Below, piece by piece: positions 63,644-64,000 of a stretch of 64,000 nt of DNA; the first letter of the stretch is position 1, and each line of letters begins with the position of its first letter. The notes under the pieces were generated by a model. The model did no database searches and was not told the origin of the DNA. It saw nothing but the letters and a program-made list of their open reading frames with translations. This DNA is from Trichocoleus desertorum NBK24 (GTDB lineage: Bacteria; Cyanobacteriota; Cyanobacteriia; FACHB-46): the NCBI RefSeq assembly GCF_030409055.1, contig NZ_CP116619.1, positions 4,890,924-4,954,923 of the forward strand, read 5' to 3'. The translations under genes were made by a program, and so were the position numbers.

Positions 63644-64000
63644 ATGCCAACTATTTCAATCATTACGCCGCTATATAACAAAGCACCCTACATTGCAGCC
63701 ACCATCCACTCTGTATTAGCGCAGACTTATTCAAACTGGGAACTGTGGATTGTTGACAATGGTTCCATAGACAGCAGTTGGGAAATTGCTCAACAATTAC
63801 CAGATCCGCGTATTCACTTGTTGCGAGCACCTAAACAAGGGCCAGGAGCCGCTCGTAACTATGGGTTATCTTATGCTCAGGGAGAATGGATTCAGTTTCT
63901 AGATGCGGATGATTTGCTTGAACCCAACCATCTTGCTCAACAACTGCAAGCAGCACAACAAGATCCAGTCGCCGATATTATTGCTTGTTGTTGGCAGGAA
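63644..64000 (+). CDS. Family 2 glycosyltransferase, 3' end cut by window
   Basis: The gene runs off the right end; 119 codons are visible. The start is the ATG at 63644. A GT-A opening is clear: TISIITPLYNKAPYIAATIH, WIVDNGSIDSSWEIAQQLPD and the DADDLLEPNHLAQQL metal-binding region. It continues the + strand polysaccharide cluster beyond the window. Confidence 0.9.
   Translation, partial: MPTISIITPLYNKAPYIAATIHSVLAQTYSNWELWIVDNGSIDSSWEIAQQLPDPRIHLLRAPKQGPGAARNYGLSYAQGEWIQFLDADDLLEPNHLAQQLQAAQQDPVADIIACCWQE

Overview
The window is cyanobacterial chromosome. GCGATCGC (HIP1) sites recur throughout. The gene set is that of an oxygenic phototroph: ndhC-ndhK-ndhJ, ycf3, petH with an N-terminal phycobilisome-linker domain, prk, a Cph1-type phytochrome and DUF3531. 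The species cannot be named from sequence alone; a filamentous Leptolyngbya-like lineage is possible but unproven.

Region 1 (1 to about 12.57 kb) is the right-hand part of an integrated phage-like element. It carries tail genes on the + strand: a 5'-truncated tape-measure-like gene, a distal-tail-like gene, a tail-hub-like gene with six repeats, then several fibre-like genes. It ends at a displaced 3' piece of a tRNA-Ser(CGA) gene (12509-12565), which reads as an attachment site; the intact tRNA and integrase should lie left of the window. Between the tail genes are small accessory genes: a short membrane protein, a HigBA-type toxin-antitoxin pair, an 88-residue unknown, and a DUF2829 protein of the family that includes Tad2, the Thoeris anti-defence protein. 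Four copies of a palindrome (core TTCCCCAATTGGGGAA) lie only in the spacers around these cargo genes. This modular cargo zone is the most interesting part of the window.

Region 2 (12.6-24.8 kb) is core chromosome: a secreted unknown, ndhCKJ (NDH-1), leuC-leuD (leucine synthesis, opposite strand), an M20 amidohydrolase, a phytochrome / response regulator / REC-kinase operon, and purU.

Region 3 (24.8-45.2 kb) holds a GldA-GldF-GldG-type ABC exporter operon with a DUF4340 protein; rsmG, which carries an in-frame inverted-repeat insertion; a CbiO-like ATPase; a TPR protein; DUF3531; a NUDIX hydrolase; prs; yqeY; a Ser/Thr kinase; bioD; ycf3; gatC; a repeat-rich secreted protein; hom; and the divergent pair petH and prk. 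Several hairpin terminators separate these units.

Region 4 (45.2-54.3 kb) is mostly cell-envelope genes: an HxlR regulator, an M23 peptidase, a beta-helix/OmpA protein, gcvT, an SLH-domain outer-membrane protein, two secreted unknowns and a thioredoxin-fold protein with one active-site cysteine.

Region 5 (54.5-64 kb, continuing past the window) is a more AT-rich surface-polysaccharide cluster, all on the + strand: a Wzt-type ABC ATPase, three methyltransferases and five glycosyltransferases, the last cut by the window end. Their likely joint role is to build, modify and export an O-antigen-like or exopolysaccharide chain.
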